NCBI GenBank assembly: GCA_008694505.1
Contig: VZDJ01000219.1
Span: 13,041,956-13,105,955, forward strand
Origin: Cyanoderma ruficeps
Taxonomy: Eukaryota; Chordata; Aves; Passeriformes; Timaliidae
Length of the DNA stretch: 64,000 nt
Reading direction: 5' to 3'
Part shown: positions 10,685 through 25,600 of the stretch, in pieces
Position numbering within the stretch: the stretch's first letter is position 1
Layout of the letters: each line of letters opens with the position of its first letter
Notes under the pieces: model-generated
Database searches by the model: none
Told to the model about the DNA's origin: nothing
What the model saw: the letters and a program-made list of their open reading frames with translations, nothing else
Made by a program: the position numbers and the translations under genes

Positions 10685-13600
10685 CTGCGGCCACAAAACA
10701 ACACAAGCTGGTCACTCTCCGGTGCAAAGTCTCGGCTTCACACCTGTGTTTTAGAAGGGCAGCCAGTAGTTATGCAGCAGGGAGTGCTACACGCGGGATT
10801 TCCGCCTCGTTTGGAACACCCAAAATTCCGGGCACTTCAACACTTCTATCCCTTCCTTGATCCTTAAGAAAAACCCTCGGGAAACAGTGCTGACCATCAG
10901 TCTCACACCTGCTGTCACTGATTTACAGAAAGGCTCAAACAACCTAGTGACTGACACCAAAACCTTGGATAATTATGGGAGTTATTTTTGATGCCCAATT
11001 AATTAAGCTCCGTCCTTTTCAGGCAGGAATGGGAACTGTTTATACAACACTGTAACTGCTGATTAAATATGCACATGGCCTGCAAATTTCAGTGTCTGAA
11101 TTCCCAGCGTTAAGACAATTCACTTATTCTCTAAATAAACACTTCACTTCTGTATTTTTTTTCCATGGCTTAGTCCTCTCAGCAAAAGGAAATCCACCTG
11201 ATCTTGTTGGGATCAAATGAGAGGCTTAACACGGGACTGATGCCCTCCTACGCTGCTGGCATTAAGGGCCAGGTGATGGGCAGGAATTCAGAACAGCAGA
11301 AATAAATATAGGTACAAGTTCCTGCTCTAGAAGGGTTTGTGAACCTTCTCTGAAGCTCGTTTAATGTGATGTTTTCACCAACACTTTTCAAACACCCAGG
11401 CTGTGACTGGTATCTCTGCTGTTATCTCTGCATCTGGCCCGGGACTGCTTCTCTCTGCTCCTCACAGGCCTCGGACACACCTCAGGCAAACGAGGACGTT
11501 CACAAGTTGCTGGGTTTTTAAACCCACCCAATTTTATCACAGCCCAGATGGCACTGCAGCAGTTTGATGTCATTTCTGCTTACAGGACACATAAACTGCT
11601 CAGACACAGCACAGCAGTCCTTTTTAATGACCTGTTTTTCTCCTCTTTCAGCGCTCGAGTTGCATTTCCCAAAACCCCGCCCTGCCAACTCAGTCAATTT
11701 GCAGAAGAGCAGAGGCAGGCAAATATTCCTAACATCACATTCCCCATCCCTTCATCTGCTGTGCAGTGGGAGGTTGGGGGTTTTTTGAGGACTGCAGCCT
11801 TCTCCAAGTGCTAAAAGGACAAAGATGCCACACAGGCCTCCTCCATGTGGTGATTCTGCTCCGTTCCCTCTGCTCAGCCACCTTCAGAGGCCAAACTGCG
11901 GCTCAGGTGTCCTTGTCATATTTATCCTGAGTGTGACACGGCTGTAGCTGCCCCCTGAGCTGGGCACAGAGGATTTCCCAGCTCCAGAGAAAGCCTCAGT
12001 TACAGCAGCTCCATCAGGCCCACTGAGGGTGGGAGCCTCAGCCACTGAACCCTTCCTGTGCATTATCTCAGGGCACACCCTTTAGCAGCACCTCCTTGCC
12101 TAATTTTACAGGAAATCCCTTCTTGTAATTTGTTCTTAACTGATTTTATTTTTCTTTTCACAGAAAAACAGCATTGGAAAACAGTTAATAAATAGAACCT
12201 GAATAAAAACTAGTGTGGCTGTGTTTTTACCTCCCTCACGCACCCGATCTCTCCTATAATGAATCCTCTCTGAGCATCATCTCCCCACACAAAAACTACA
12301 CAAAAAATGAGGAAACAAGGAGTGGGAGGGGAGAAGGAAGGGGAAACAGATTGCAAGATTTTTTTTTTCAGAGTTTACAAGTACTTACTTAAATTTGTAG
12401 TCCCACCAGCTTCAATGGACCTATTCACCCAAGTGTCTGCTTATGCAAGCACAAGTTGCACAAGGGCAGCCCAAATTATTTGTTCAAAGCTGTACAGAAC
12501 TTATTTCAGAGCCAAGATTAGAACAAAGACATTCCAATTCACAGGCCCACAGTCACATTGTTGTTACAATTCTTCTGCTTTATAGCCAAAGCAGAAGTGA
12601 AATGATAATGGGCTAATCAGCCAAGTTTGGAGGTTTTCCACTGTATTAACTATAAAATTAAGATCACCAGTGACAGTCATGTAGGAAAAATCCAGAGACA
12701 AAGGATGAATTACAAGGAGATGTGAGCATCTGAGCTTCCCAAAACTGTGGTCTGAAGATCACTGTAACTGGCAGTTACATTTTAGAGAGATGAAGAGGGC
12801 AGAAAGCAAAGTGCTGATCCATTTGGCATATTCCTCTAATTTAAAATAATAAGGAATACAATCATAAAAGAATGAAATAACCAAGCCCAGACTGTGCAGG
12901 GTGACTGTGAGGCTGCAGAGCACAGTAACAAGTCCAACAAGGCATTACCAGGATGCTCTTGGACACCCAGCACACTTTGGGGTGGTTCTGCCTGTTCCCC
13001 CAAAGGATGCAGAGCAGGAGGAAGAGCTGCCCCATCCTTGGCAGGCACCTCCCTTCCTGCATCTCACAAACCCCACAAATCCTTGCAGTGGGAGCATCTG
13101 AGGAGCTCAATATTCTTGGAAAAGGCCAAGGCAGCTGCCACACTTCCCACTACACGCAGCAACTCGAGAAAGCCTTTTTCACAGTCACCTCCCACGTGCC
13201 AGCACCACCAGCAGCTCCCCACCACTCCAGCTTTACTCCGTGCTGCTTCTCACAGGCACTAAAAACGGGATTAACTCAATGTACCTTTACTCCGTGCTGC
13301 TTCTCAGAGGCACTAAAAATGGGATTAACCCTGTGTACCACTGCCAAGGACACCTGTGAGGCAGGGAGGGTGTTTGCAGAGGAGCAGAGGAGCCGGCTCC
13401 TTCCTTACCCGTTTATCAATCTCTCTGTGCTGCACCTCGGAGGCACTAAAAATTGGATTAACCCATTGCCAAGGGCACCTGTGAGGCAGAGAGGGCTTTG
13501 AGGAGCAGAGGGGCCTTACCCATTTTTCAATCTCTCCGTGCTGCATCTCAGAGGCACTAAAAATGGGATTAACCCTGTGTACCACTGCCAAGGACACCTC

Positions 13601-16600
13601 TGAGGCAGGGAGGGCATTTGCAGAGGAGCAGAGGGGCCTTTACCTGTTTATCAATCTCCCTGTGCTGCATCTCAGAGGCACTAAAACTGGAATTAACTCA
13701 GTGTACCTTCACTCCATGTTGCATCTCAGAGGCACTAAAAATGGGATTAACCATTTTTACCACTGCCAAGGACACTTCTGATGCAGGGAGGGTGTTTGCA
13801 GAGGAGCAGAGGGGCCTTACCCCTTTACCAATCTCTCTGTGCTGCATCTCAGAGGCACTACAACTGGAATTAACTCAGTGTACCTCCACTCCGTGTTGCA
13901 TCTCAGAGGCACTAAAAATGGGATTAACCATTTTTACCACTGCCAAGGGCACCTGTTTTGCAGGGAGGGCGTTTGCAGAGGAGCAGAGGGGCCCTTCCTT
14001 ACCCGTTTATCAATCTCCCCGTGCTGCAGCTGCACGAAGCGGGCGCTGATAGCAGCAATGTAGCTCTGTTGGTTGGAGAAGGCCACCCGCCCAGCTCCCT
14101 TGGGGTACTTGAGCTCGGGGTCGGTGTCGATGCCGGCGTAGCAAACCCCTCCGTAGAGCCGGTCCATGATCATCGCCAGCTCCACTGCGGCACAAAGCAA
14201 AACCAAACACAGCTCTAGGCTGGCTCCTCGCCCTCAGAGCACCACCACCTCAGGACAGCTCGTGTCCCCCACGCTGTGGCACCACACTCGAGATTTCCCT
14301 CGCTGCCAGGCTGGCTTTTCCCCCAGTGCTCCCCAAACCAGTGCTGCAGTGTGTACCTGCTCGTAAAGGCCGAGGAACACCACCAACAAAAATGGTTTTT
14401 CTTGGGTCAAGAGGCTGGGAACCATCCATAACAAAATCACTATCACTAAGGTTCCAAGGCCGGATCTGAACCTACGGACAAAAAGCCTGGTTTTTTTAAC
14501 CATTCACAATTCAAAGTGTCTCAGTAATATAAATTACAACAGTGTCCCACAGAGAAGAAAACTTCTTAAACAGCTGTGCTTTCTAAACTCTACTTGTTCA
14601 GCAATCATTTCTCCAAACGAAATGGTAACGAGCTCTCTTAAGACAGACCTTTTGAGGATGCTAAATTTCATCACTTCCTTGTTACCCAAATTTCTGGGGA
14701 AAAAAAACCCTCACCCTCCTGCTGACACATTTACTTAATCAAGACTGAGCTGTGCTGTACAACGCCCCTGGTCACAGAGATCTGCACTGCTCCTCTTGTC
14801 CCAGCCTTATCTCAGTGCAGCAGGCTCCAGAGTTGCCTGTTTAGTTGCTGTGCTGCTTTGTATTTGCTTACAGCTGGCCAAAATTTGAAGCACAGAATTC
14901 TAGAGCAGAATTCTCCCCAACTACTGACAGACTTGCATCAGCCCCCCAGTCATTTATTTGTATATTAATAATTTACAGTTCAATGCCGTGGTATGTTTTT
15001 TAGGATTTATCTGTTATGTACAACATTCAGAAAATAGGAATTCTGCATGTTCATCATTAGCAAGCATAAAATACCTGTCTGGAAATACATCTTTTTCTAA
15101 TAAAACCAGGCATTGTAACTAGACTAAAAAACTTTCTTATGTGTAGTTCAAAAGTAGCAAGTTGTTCTTTTCACTTCTTAATTTGACACCTTAAAGGAAT
15201 TTTAACATTAATGTTCTGAAGACAGAAGAAATGCATGTGAAGAGCCCAATTTGTGATTATCACCCAGGAATTGTGCAGGCCCTGACAATTCCACCTACCG
15301 GTTTGTCTTTGATAGTGGGGCTGGAAACACAGAGATAGAGCTTTCCATCTTCTTCAATGCATGCATCAATCAGTGCCTGCACAGAGCTTTCATCTTGGAA
15401 CAGCAAAAACGCATATCCTGGCCAAGGGAAAACACAAACATCACTGCTGCTGTCTGTTTGTCTCCAGGATCAGAATTGAACTCAGAATTAGGTTTGACAT
15501 CATGCTGCCACACAGGAAGAGAGAAGACTTAAGGTGCTCTCAGCACACATCTCCAACCCACAAGTGCTCTGGTTGTTCATCTAAGGGACAAATCCTTCCC
15601 AGCTGCTGTGGAAGGCATTTAGTGCCTTTATAAAGTTATTACATGTGCAACAACAGGGGGAAAGAGGGAAAATGGAATAAAGTAAAAACAGGAAGTTAAG
15701 GAAGAATTCTTTTAGTGAATAATAACTGCAAATCCATATTCCAAACTTTGGCAGTTTAGAACAATCCCAAGGATTAAATCCTTTTTTCCCCCCTAAAACA
15801 TCGTGTCACTCCCAGACCAATCTTGTGTTTTGACACAGTGAATTATTCTAAAATGCTCATCTTATTGGTTTGGAGGTATTTACCTTTAGGAGGAAAATAA
15901 GATTTGCTCTCTGCCTTGTGTGGCCAGTCTACAATCAAAGGTCCAAAGCGCCGAAAACTTGCAGTGATCTCATCTGGAACAGGGGAGAAGGGAAAAGGCA
16001 TGAACTTAAAATAAATTGAACTTCAGGCATTTGAAAGACACTGATTTCGGGGAGCTTCATCCTACAAACAAACATTCTGTGACCCTTCAGGTGCAGCAGC
16101 CCACAGCAGTGCTCAGCAGCTGCTGGGGAATCTCTGTGAGGCAGAACACCCTTATAAAACAAGGCCAAAGCTCAAACTTTTCTTTCTACTGATAATTATA
16201 AATAAAAACTCATAACCCACTAATTCTCAGGAACTGAGCCACTGCATCTATACAGTTCTAATTACCCAGCTTCAACTACTCTCATGGGTGACATGAAGTT
16301 CAGGTTGCCATGTCACAGCATTACAAGCTCTGACACAGAAAAAAAGTGGGCATTAAAACAACTCTGTGATTAAGAAAAAAAACCAACTTTTCAACTTTAT
16401 TCTTGCATTTCTTCTAACCACTATCCCAGCAGGTTCATACACACAGAGCTCTGGTGAAATGAAGCTTCACAACACCTGTACCTGACTTTTTAATTTTGTT
16501 TTAATAACAACTGCAGTATTCTGCCAGCTGTGTTTGTGTGATGGACCACCACAAACCCCTGGTACCTCAGGATGCCCTGCACAGATTCATTCCTCTCTGG

Positions 16601-19600
16601 GCTCTCACCAAGCACAGGTCAGAAGCTACCACAGGACAAAAATCATTGCTGGAAACGACCTCAACCACACAGGAGCAACCAAACATAGAGTTAGGACTTG
16701 ACACCCCACACAAACCTTATAAAACTACAAGCAGCTTTTCCTGCTACTGACTTCTGGGGCCTGCAAAATGATTGCAATGGGTTTATGAGCTTCCAGAGGT
16801 GACACTGGCTTGTTTAATTTTGCACTTTTGTGCTTTTTTATCCCGCTGAAGTCAGTTTAACGCGTGGCAACGTCATTTTGTTCTTACGTCACGGCCCGAA
16901 CTCACTCGAATTATCTGACACGTGAACAAGTTCCGTTTCCATATCAAAGCTGGGAAAACACCCATCCCCGAGCTGGCACACAAAAGGTTTCCCCAGCCCT
17001 GCAGCTGCCCCGGGTGAGGTTTCTGTACCTTCATCGATGTCCGGAGGCAGCCCCCCCACAAAGACTTTCCGGGAATAGCGTTCCACGCGCTCCCCGTTCT
17101 GGTGGGAGAAGCAGTGAGGAGACCCCAAGCCGCTGTGCAGGCTCTGCTCCCCACGCCCGTCGTCCAGGAACCCGTCCTCCATCGGGAACAGCGAGGACTG
17201 ACCTGAAGAGAGGGTTGGGGAGAAAAAAAAGAAAAACAGGGGAAAAAAAAACCATACTAACAGAACAAAGCGCACACTGTTGGAATAATTGGGGAAAAAA
17301 TGCACCAGTTGCTGCATCAGCAGAACGGGGAGTGATTTGGCCTCTGAATGAGCAGTTATGTTCTCGATTTCATTGCACCCTTTGAGTTTTCTGCATCGTC
17401 CAGCAGCTCAAATGCCTCATTTCAGAGGAAAGGTTCCTCCTCGTAACAAACCAGGGTTTCTAACGGGTGCTCGAGCTGGCTGCTTTCCGTAATATTTTGT
17501 GTTTCCAATGAGGTTTCTTTTAGAAAGTATAAAAAGGGAAGGGAACAGCCAATTTGGTTTCTGAGGCTTTCACAGTATCAAGCCATATATTCCATTTTCC
17601 AGTGAACAGCTTCTTCCAGGGAACAGATACCATTCCAAGGTGAAAATGGGAAAACGAGAATTCTACCAGTTAAATATATGACACATTTAAATTACCTGAT
17701 ATCAAAGCATATCATAAACCACCCACTAGTAAATAACAAAAAATAATCTGAGGAAAACAGGAAACCCCAATGTCATTTACTGCAAAGACTGAAAATTTTG
17801 TTCCCCCTACAACTTCAGTGTTACAACAGAGTTTTGTTAATAGCCTCACTCTAAGAGAAAATGTTGTAAAATGAGAAATGTTCCCCTCACAGTCCAGCAT
17901 CTTTCTATGATAATCCTTGATCATAGAGTTCCTTAATAATATTTCTTTTAAATAAAGATCTTTGTTATAAATGCCACTGTAGAATATCATAAATAGAGCA
18001 CAGGAGCTGTTCTCTGCTGAATTCCCCTCTTTAGTTCCAATATTCAACAGCTACACAACAAACTGAAACTTCTACTCATTTAAGGAGCATTTTAGGAATA
18101 AATATATATATAGGGAGAGTAAGTAATGAGGCATGCTAGAAGTTTTAGGACACATTTCCTTTTGTCTGTGATGTGATACACTGTCTGCTTTTTCAGGATT
18201 CATTCCAATCTACCACAGAAATGTCCTGGTGAGGTTAATTTATCCTGGTTTTGCTTCCTCCCCATGAAAGAAATTGATTTTAAAAAAGAAAACATCTTGA
18301 AAACAGAAAATCTGACCAAGATACAGACATTTTCTGTGAAAAAAAAAATCAAACAGCTAAGAAGCTGAAAAGAAAAAAAAAAGTAATAAAATCCACAGTC
18401 CATAGAAATTATATGAATAAGAAATGGAAGGCTCGGTCAGGTTGCCTTACTTGAAATTTCAAGAATCTTCTACACATTAAAGAATCTTCCTTCTTTAATA
18501 AAAATAACAGTCAAGTATAATCAGGCCTCTTTCTGTAGCTGGGCAAACCTCATTCCTACTATGATAAAAATATTGTAATATTGACTTCGACTTGGTTTCT
18601 CCCTAAGGAACTGGTGCACATGTGATTTGTTCCATCTGTTAAGACCCCAGTCCTGCAGGTATCGTTGGGAGGGAGCAATTCCCAAAGCTGTCCCCCCTTT
18701 CCAGGCTCCTCAGCTGCTCTTGGAGAACTCCGCACACACACACATTGAACCCAGCAGGTCAGACACTCACTGTATTTATGCTCCATCAGCACCCAAAATT
18801 CCCCAGATAAACTCCTCCAACATTGGCATTCATGTCACACACACACACACACAAACACAGCAACAACAGCCCCCAGGGTCACAAACCATCCAGGTCATGT
18901 CCACTGTGATCACTTCAGCCTCAGGTACTCCCTAATCCAGTTAAAATGCTGATTTATGGCATGCAGACTACGTGAACCTATGTGAAACTGCTCCCTTATA
19001 AGCTTAAAAGTTTGGACTTTGCCCTCGAGTAAAAACTTCATGTTATTTCTCCCATGAGACATTGTCAACATTAGAAAATTAAAGAGGAATATTGTTACCT
19101 CGCCTTCTCCCATATGTCCTTGCTGCATGTTAAATGAGAAAGAAAACAGCCTTTCAATCATGGTTATAAGGACCAAAAGAGCTCGTTTTATTGCCTTTAT
19201 ACTGACTCAGTGATTCTCAAGGCTTTGCAGATCCAGGTCATTTAAAAGAAGTGTTCACAAGCTGCCCCTCCCCACCCCCCCGTGGCCTCCTCAGCCCAGC
19301 TCTGTTACTTACTGATAAACCACGGTGACAAGTGGGTATGGATAATCCAAGAGACCTTTGGAAGCAATTTTAGCCCCGAATTTGCACATTTATTCATTTG
19401 TTTGACCTATTGCTGGGGGTGTGCCTGTAAGCAAATGGATCTTTCCTGATGCACCAGGCTCTCTCTGCCTTGCCAAGCTCCAGAAGCTGCTCTCCTCCCC
19501 AGCTGGAGGAGAAGCCCTGACACAAGGAAAGTGCAAGATTGCTGTGACTCTTTCTGTTTTGAAATCGGGTTGCTTTGCACAACCCACAAAATCCTCGGTT

Positions 19601-22600
19601 CAGTTCTGACTGGCAAATAAGCAGCTGAAAAACTGGAAAGTCCAGGAGAAAATTGGGCCACTAAAGTTGCCTTCTAGACTCAGCAGTGGTGTCCAAGAGG
19701 ATGGATTCTCTCACACTCACCCAGGACACTGTGCTGGAATAATTCAAGTTACCCACTCATTCCTAATTTTCATGTTTCAGAACAAATCAGTTCTACCCCT
19801 AAAAACAACAACAGCATTTTCTGCGCTGGCTTGCAAGAACCCATTGTCAGAGCACGGCCAAACTTTCTAATCAAACTTGCACATTCTTTCTCTTTTAATC
19901 TCATTAAAATCTCTTTCTGAAAGCAGGCCAACTGTTTTCAAAACTTGGATTCTTCCTGGCAAGTGCTGTGAGAAACTCTGAGCACATCATGTGTTTGATT
20001 TTGCTTCCCCATTCAAAATCAAGGCCGGCAATTAGTTTAAGCATTTAAATATTTGTAAACCACAACAATACAGGAGTCATTTCCTCTTTCCAAATAAAAA
20101 CTGTATCAATCCAATTTACTTCATGATTATTTAACATCCATAAGATCATTTCACTCCTCTGGTAGAGACTCACAATTAACACCAAGAACACAAAATAACA
20201 AAACCCTGCCCTTCAGACTGGAGCAAATTCTTGAGGCAAAGGTTTTATGGGAGAATCTTAAGGGCTGAAGGCTTTTACAATTATGGTTTTTCCATGGTCA
20301 TTTTGAATTTAGAAATGCAAGAGGCTGATACAGTCCTCAAAGGAGGAATGGAAGGAAATCACAAAGCATCAGCAATCTTGCTGTGTCCCTGACTGAGCCC
20401 AGCAGCCTTTGCACGTTTTTTGGAGCACATCAAGCACTCTCAAAGCCAGCTCAGCCTCTAAAGCCATAAAAATGCTGCTTGTGGTTCCTGAATTAGTGAC
20501 AAAACCACACAGCCTCCTTCCCTCTGTGCTCTCACTGCTGGCAACAACTCACACACACCATTCCACTGTGGTTGTGAGACCACAGGTCAGGCCAGGGGAC
20601 TCCTCACAGCTTCCCCACCTGAGGCACTCAACACAAGAGGACTTTTCTCCTTTACCAGCACAAAAAACACCCCAAAAAGGATCAGCCACCAGCCAGGAAT
20701 TATTCCCAGTGCTAAATACTAGGTTTGGAGAACCGAATGCTACGATTTTTTCCTCTTCCTCTTCTTAATTTGCCTCTTGTTTTCAGCTTTTGCTTCACAT
20801 CTAAGCCGCAAAATACCAACATCTGACATTTCAAAACATTTCTCAGGAGCCACAGTTTATAAACTGGCCCAGCACGGCACAGATACAAACTTTCTCCGCT
20901 CCCTGAATGCAGAGTTCATCACACGCCATTAATTTCACACAATGTGAAACTCTGTGAAATACAAACAGCATTGAGGCAAGGAATGCTCTCTTGGCAGGCC
21001 GGGAAGGCAGCTGAGTCCCCCCCTTTGGTTTTCAGAATTTCAGATTAAGAGAAGGCTTTGCTGCAGGAGCACCCAGCTAAGCTGCTGCACAAATGAAGCC
21101 TTAAACTGCCACCAGCCACAGGAAAAGGTTTAATTTGGAGATCACAGCACTTGCCCATCCTTTGCTGAGAAATGAGACAACTTCAGCCTTGGTTTGGATT
21201 CCTCAGAGCTGTTTTTCCCTTCCCCATTTCTTCAGTGGTTCAGATAATTGCATGAAGGGCCTAAGAATTATTTATCTCGTGAGATGTCTGAGCGAGAATC
21301 TTGCTACCAAACCTAAAAAATACAAAGTGTTCATGCAACTGGTTCGACTGCTCATTAATAACCAGTGCAGAGATGTTCTTCCAATAAAATCAGCCTGAAA
21401 TTTAAAATGCTATTAGCAGCTGTTTCAATTATTTTGTCCCCTCAGCCCTCTTGTTATTTCTGGGCCTGAAATAAAGCCATAGAGAAAATCAATGATCTTT
21501 TGCAAAAATCTGCTGCTTTTACTTTCATTTTAAAGAACATCAGGAATAAGGAACCCACTCAATTTTATTTTGTCTTCTCCTCATTTGAGACACTTAATGG
21601 GCTCCTACCCCCTTCTCCTTTCCATTTCAGAATTCACATATTTTGTGTCTTCACCTCCAAATAAATGTGCTGAACTCTCTTCCCTCTATAGGAGGCACCA
21701 CAAAGCCTCTCAGCATGTTGAGTGTAACCCCACAAACACATTCTGCTGAAAACCCCCTGAAAAATGCTGCAGGGATCCTAAATCACTCAAACCCCAAACC
21801 TGCTCCAAGTTTATGCAGCACAAAGTGTGCCCAGGTTGAGCACCTGGTTCTGGCTGGTTCCAGGTGTATTTTGTATTTATACCGTCAGCAGCTGTTTGTT
21901 AAATATTAGATAAATGGAGAAAAGTGTCAGAGGCCAGATTTTCTTTTTTTTTTTGCAGGGGTATAATAAGATTTTCTCTGTTGTTACTAACATTGGTGAG
22001 CAGTTGTTTACGTTGGAATGTAAATATGATCAATATCAGGGAGTTTCAGGCTTTCACTGAAACTGGGAAGGTGATTTAGGGCCAGGCTGTCTTTTGTTTC
22101 CCTTAGGACTTGTACACAAACAGAAGTACTGAAGTTCCACAGTTTTATTTCTAAAAGTGAGCTGGAGATCCTTGAATCTATCAGAGAAAACATTTCAACT
22201 TGCTCGAATTTTATTTTTAAAGGATGGAAAAGTAACTGAAGCACAATCTGCTTTAGCCATTACACCAGCAGAGCTTTATTCCTTTTTTTACACTCAGCCG
22301 TGCTTTGCAATTATATCAAGACTGACAAGGCTGTGCACAAGGCCATTAAAAACATGAACTCTAATATTTGACTACCTTTTCCCCCCATGAATCCCTGAGG
22401 ACAGGCAGGGCTGGTTCTAACCCCAGAGTGAGATTTTATCATCATTTTGTATTTCACAAGGCTTCTCACGTGCCTGGCACGGATCACGTGTTTCTGCCAC
22501 AGGTAAGAGGACATTTCACAAGAGGTTCTGTAAGGTCACCTCAAGCCCTGTTTCACAAGGGAACAAATTAAACGTCTCCTTAACCAAACCAAGGGAAGAA

Positions 22601-25600
22601 AAGTGAAAATTCTAAAGAACATCTCTATTTAATGCATATTTGGTTAAATTATCTCCATTAAATTTAGAGACCCAAGCAGGGATTTTGCAGAGCTATATAT
22701 ATTTTGTTAAATTAGAACATAGAAAACCTTATCTACCTGCATGTATTACACACATAAGTATTTCTTTCCATTTAATAGAGCCTTACAATTTAATTCTTAG
22801 ATGACATTTTCAGGATGAAAGCAGATAATGGCATGACAAGCTGTGTGTGGCCTCAACTGGAGTGATGGGACAAGGGGGAACGGCTTCAAAGTGACAGAGA
22901 GAAGGTTTAGATTAAATTTTGGAAAAAAATTCTTCCCTGTGAGGGTGGGGAGGCCCTGGCACAGAGAAGCTGTGGCTGCCCCTGGATCCCTGGAAGTGTC
23001 CAAGGCCAGGCTGGACAGGGCTTGGAGCAGCCTGGGATAGTGGGAGGTGTCCCTGCACAGGGCAGGGGGATGAAACTAAATTACCTTTAAAGTTTCTTCC
23101 AACCCGAACCACTCTGTGACTCTGTGGTTCTAAGGCAGGGGAAAAAAAAAAAAAAAAAGTGCTCCTTTTAATACATTCCTTGATTTCAGTTCTGAAACAC
23201 AAAAGGATCAGTCAGCAGTTCCATGAGGGGTGACATGAGACATTTGCATGTGTGTGGAAACGTTGCCCAGTTCGGGCCTTAATCTCATTCCAGGCAAATT
23301 ATTCCAAGCACATGATGTGGAATTATTCCACGCTGACTGTGGAGCAACAGCCCATACATGGCAGAGTGGCACCAGCCCAGGACACCTGATCCAGGAGAAA
23401 CTCTGTCAAGACAGAATAAACTGAACAAAGTGGTAACAAATCTGCGCTGACAGTGAATGTATTCCACGTCACAACTTTGCATTTGAAAGTCCCAGCCATC
23501 TCTGAGGCTGTCAAATGAGATCCCTGTCCTAAAAATTGTTTTCCAAACCAAGCCACTAAAAGGGAATAGGAGAGATTCCCCACTCTGTGGATTTCAAATG
23601 CTGCCCGAACTTCAAAGGGCGAAAACTATTCCAATAATATTTTATTAATGGTAAAACAGCCTTACAAAAATTAAGCAGCTCTAAATGTACATCTGAAGAA
23701 TGGATATTTGACACACTTTCAGCGATGTCAAAGTCAGCATGAAACCAGCAAAGAAGCCTAAATTTCGCTGCACAGTAAAACCAAGGATTAGCACCTTTGG
23801 AATTACTGATTCTGCAAAATTAAGCAGCGGAGTTGCCAAAACTTGTATTTTTCCTCCCAATTCACTTTTAAAGAAACACAATGTAAAAAAGAGATTTTAA
23901 AAAAAAACACGCTGTTAAGAAATACAGCTCTACCTTATGTCCAAAATGTCCAAACAAATGCTGAAAAACAGGAGTATTACTGTAGATGCAAATATTATGC
24001 TTTATTTCAAGTAAAGCCAGATGCCCGAAGACAAGTATTTACCATTCCTTCTGTCAAGAACAGGAACAAAATGAAGTTTCTGTTATTCCACAGCACTCAA
24101 GTACAGGTCTGACTAGAATCTTTAATTTTCAATTCCAGGTCACTGTCACAAAACAACTGACAGACAAAAAGTAAACCGGTTTCTTTCCTTCAAAAAACCC
24201 TGTGGAGAATCATCCTGCAAAATCCTTTGGTAAGTGACACTGTTTTACCTGTGATTATCTTGGATTAATTGGGTTCACGTGGTAGAAAGGTGGAACCTGA
24301 GTGAGTGGCAGAAAGCAGATTCTCAGCGTAATAACTGCAAACGGGGAGTGTTGACAACTTTAGACATCAAATAACCAGGGCTGGAGGAGAGGCTGAAAAC
24401 GCTGAGAGGGAAAGCAACTGTTTCCAAGGCTTGTGCAATGAGCTGCAGGTTTTTAGGGCTTTCATCTGCCTGAAGAAAATCTGCCTCGCTGCAGAGATGG
24501 GGCACTCACAGCCAGCAAAGAATTCCCCTTGGGAAGAATCCCCCTCACACTCTTCTCCCTCTCTGGGGACTTTCCAAAGCCACCTGGATGTGTCCCTGTG
24601 TCACCTGCTCCAGGTGACCCTGCCTGGGCACTGGTTGGACTGGGGGATGTCCAGAGGTCCCTTCCAAGACCAACTCTCCTGGGATTCCCTGATTCCCAGG
24701 CAGGCAGGGACAGGAAGGAACATCCTGCTTCCAACTCTGCCACTCCAGGCCAGCTTTAAATCCACCTCTGTCAGGAGCTCCAGGTAACTCCTGGATTGGG
24801 CAACTGAGCCAGAAAACCCTGGACATGCTTCCAGAAATTCCTGAATCCCAGAATCATTTAGGTTGGAAAAGCCCTCCAAGGCCATTGAGTGCCAGCTGTG
24901 ACTGATGCCAATTTTGTCACCCAGCCCAGAGCACCGAGTGCCACGTCCAGGCCTTCCCTGGACACCTCCAGGGATGGGCCCTCCACACTCCACAGTCCAA
25001 GCCTAAGTGTGAAGGGGAAATGGGATAAAAAAAGGTTAATTCTGGAAACCCTGAGTTCAGTTTGTGTGAGGGCTTTAAAACCCAGCAGCAGTGTCACTGC
25101 TTTGCTGCTGGTGCTCTGTCAGACCAACTGGACTGAAGGAACCTCCAGACAGGATTTTCCGACATTTCCACAACCACTTAACTGCTCCTGAAATGTGACA
25201 AACCCAATCCGGTCTCCTTCATCTCAAAAATACAGAAGCTTCAAAGGTAACTTTGAAGTTTCTTTGCTATCAAACAGCAGAACACAGAGAAACCTTCTCC
25301 TAAACCAACCTGCCATGAATGCCAGACACAGCTACAGCTTTGTCTACCCGGGATCAATATTTGTTCCTTAATTCCAATTATATTCCAGTGGGATACTGCA
25401 AATCAATTTAAGTGGGAGCTTTAAATATTGTATGCATTTGATTACAACTCTTCTCCAGGATCCCCCACAGGGTGTGAGATAAGAAACCAAAAGCAGAGGA
25501 GCAAATCATGGAGCACAACCATCAGCTGGAGACTGGATGTTAGCTGGAATTATCCTGTATTTCAGGAAAGCAGGCACCCTGCTGCTCGTGGCGCTGAGCT

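Noticed and set aside
13231..14003. Regularly spaced repeats as a CRISPR array
   Set aside because: Units are contiguous and degenerate, derived from a neighbouring exon, in a vertebrate genome, with no unique spacers.
13618..14049. 143-codon frame with repeated CCISEALK peptides
   Set aside because: It is the antisense reading of the exon-derived tandem array, not a repeat protein.
18910..19176. Minus-strand peptide GSRSLHAIN as the missing 51-nt CPEB4 exon
   Set aside because: Only loosely similar to the known exon; there is no GT donor after the Asn codon and the spacing is wrong.
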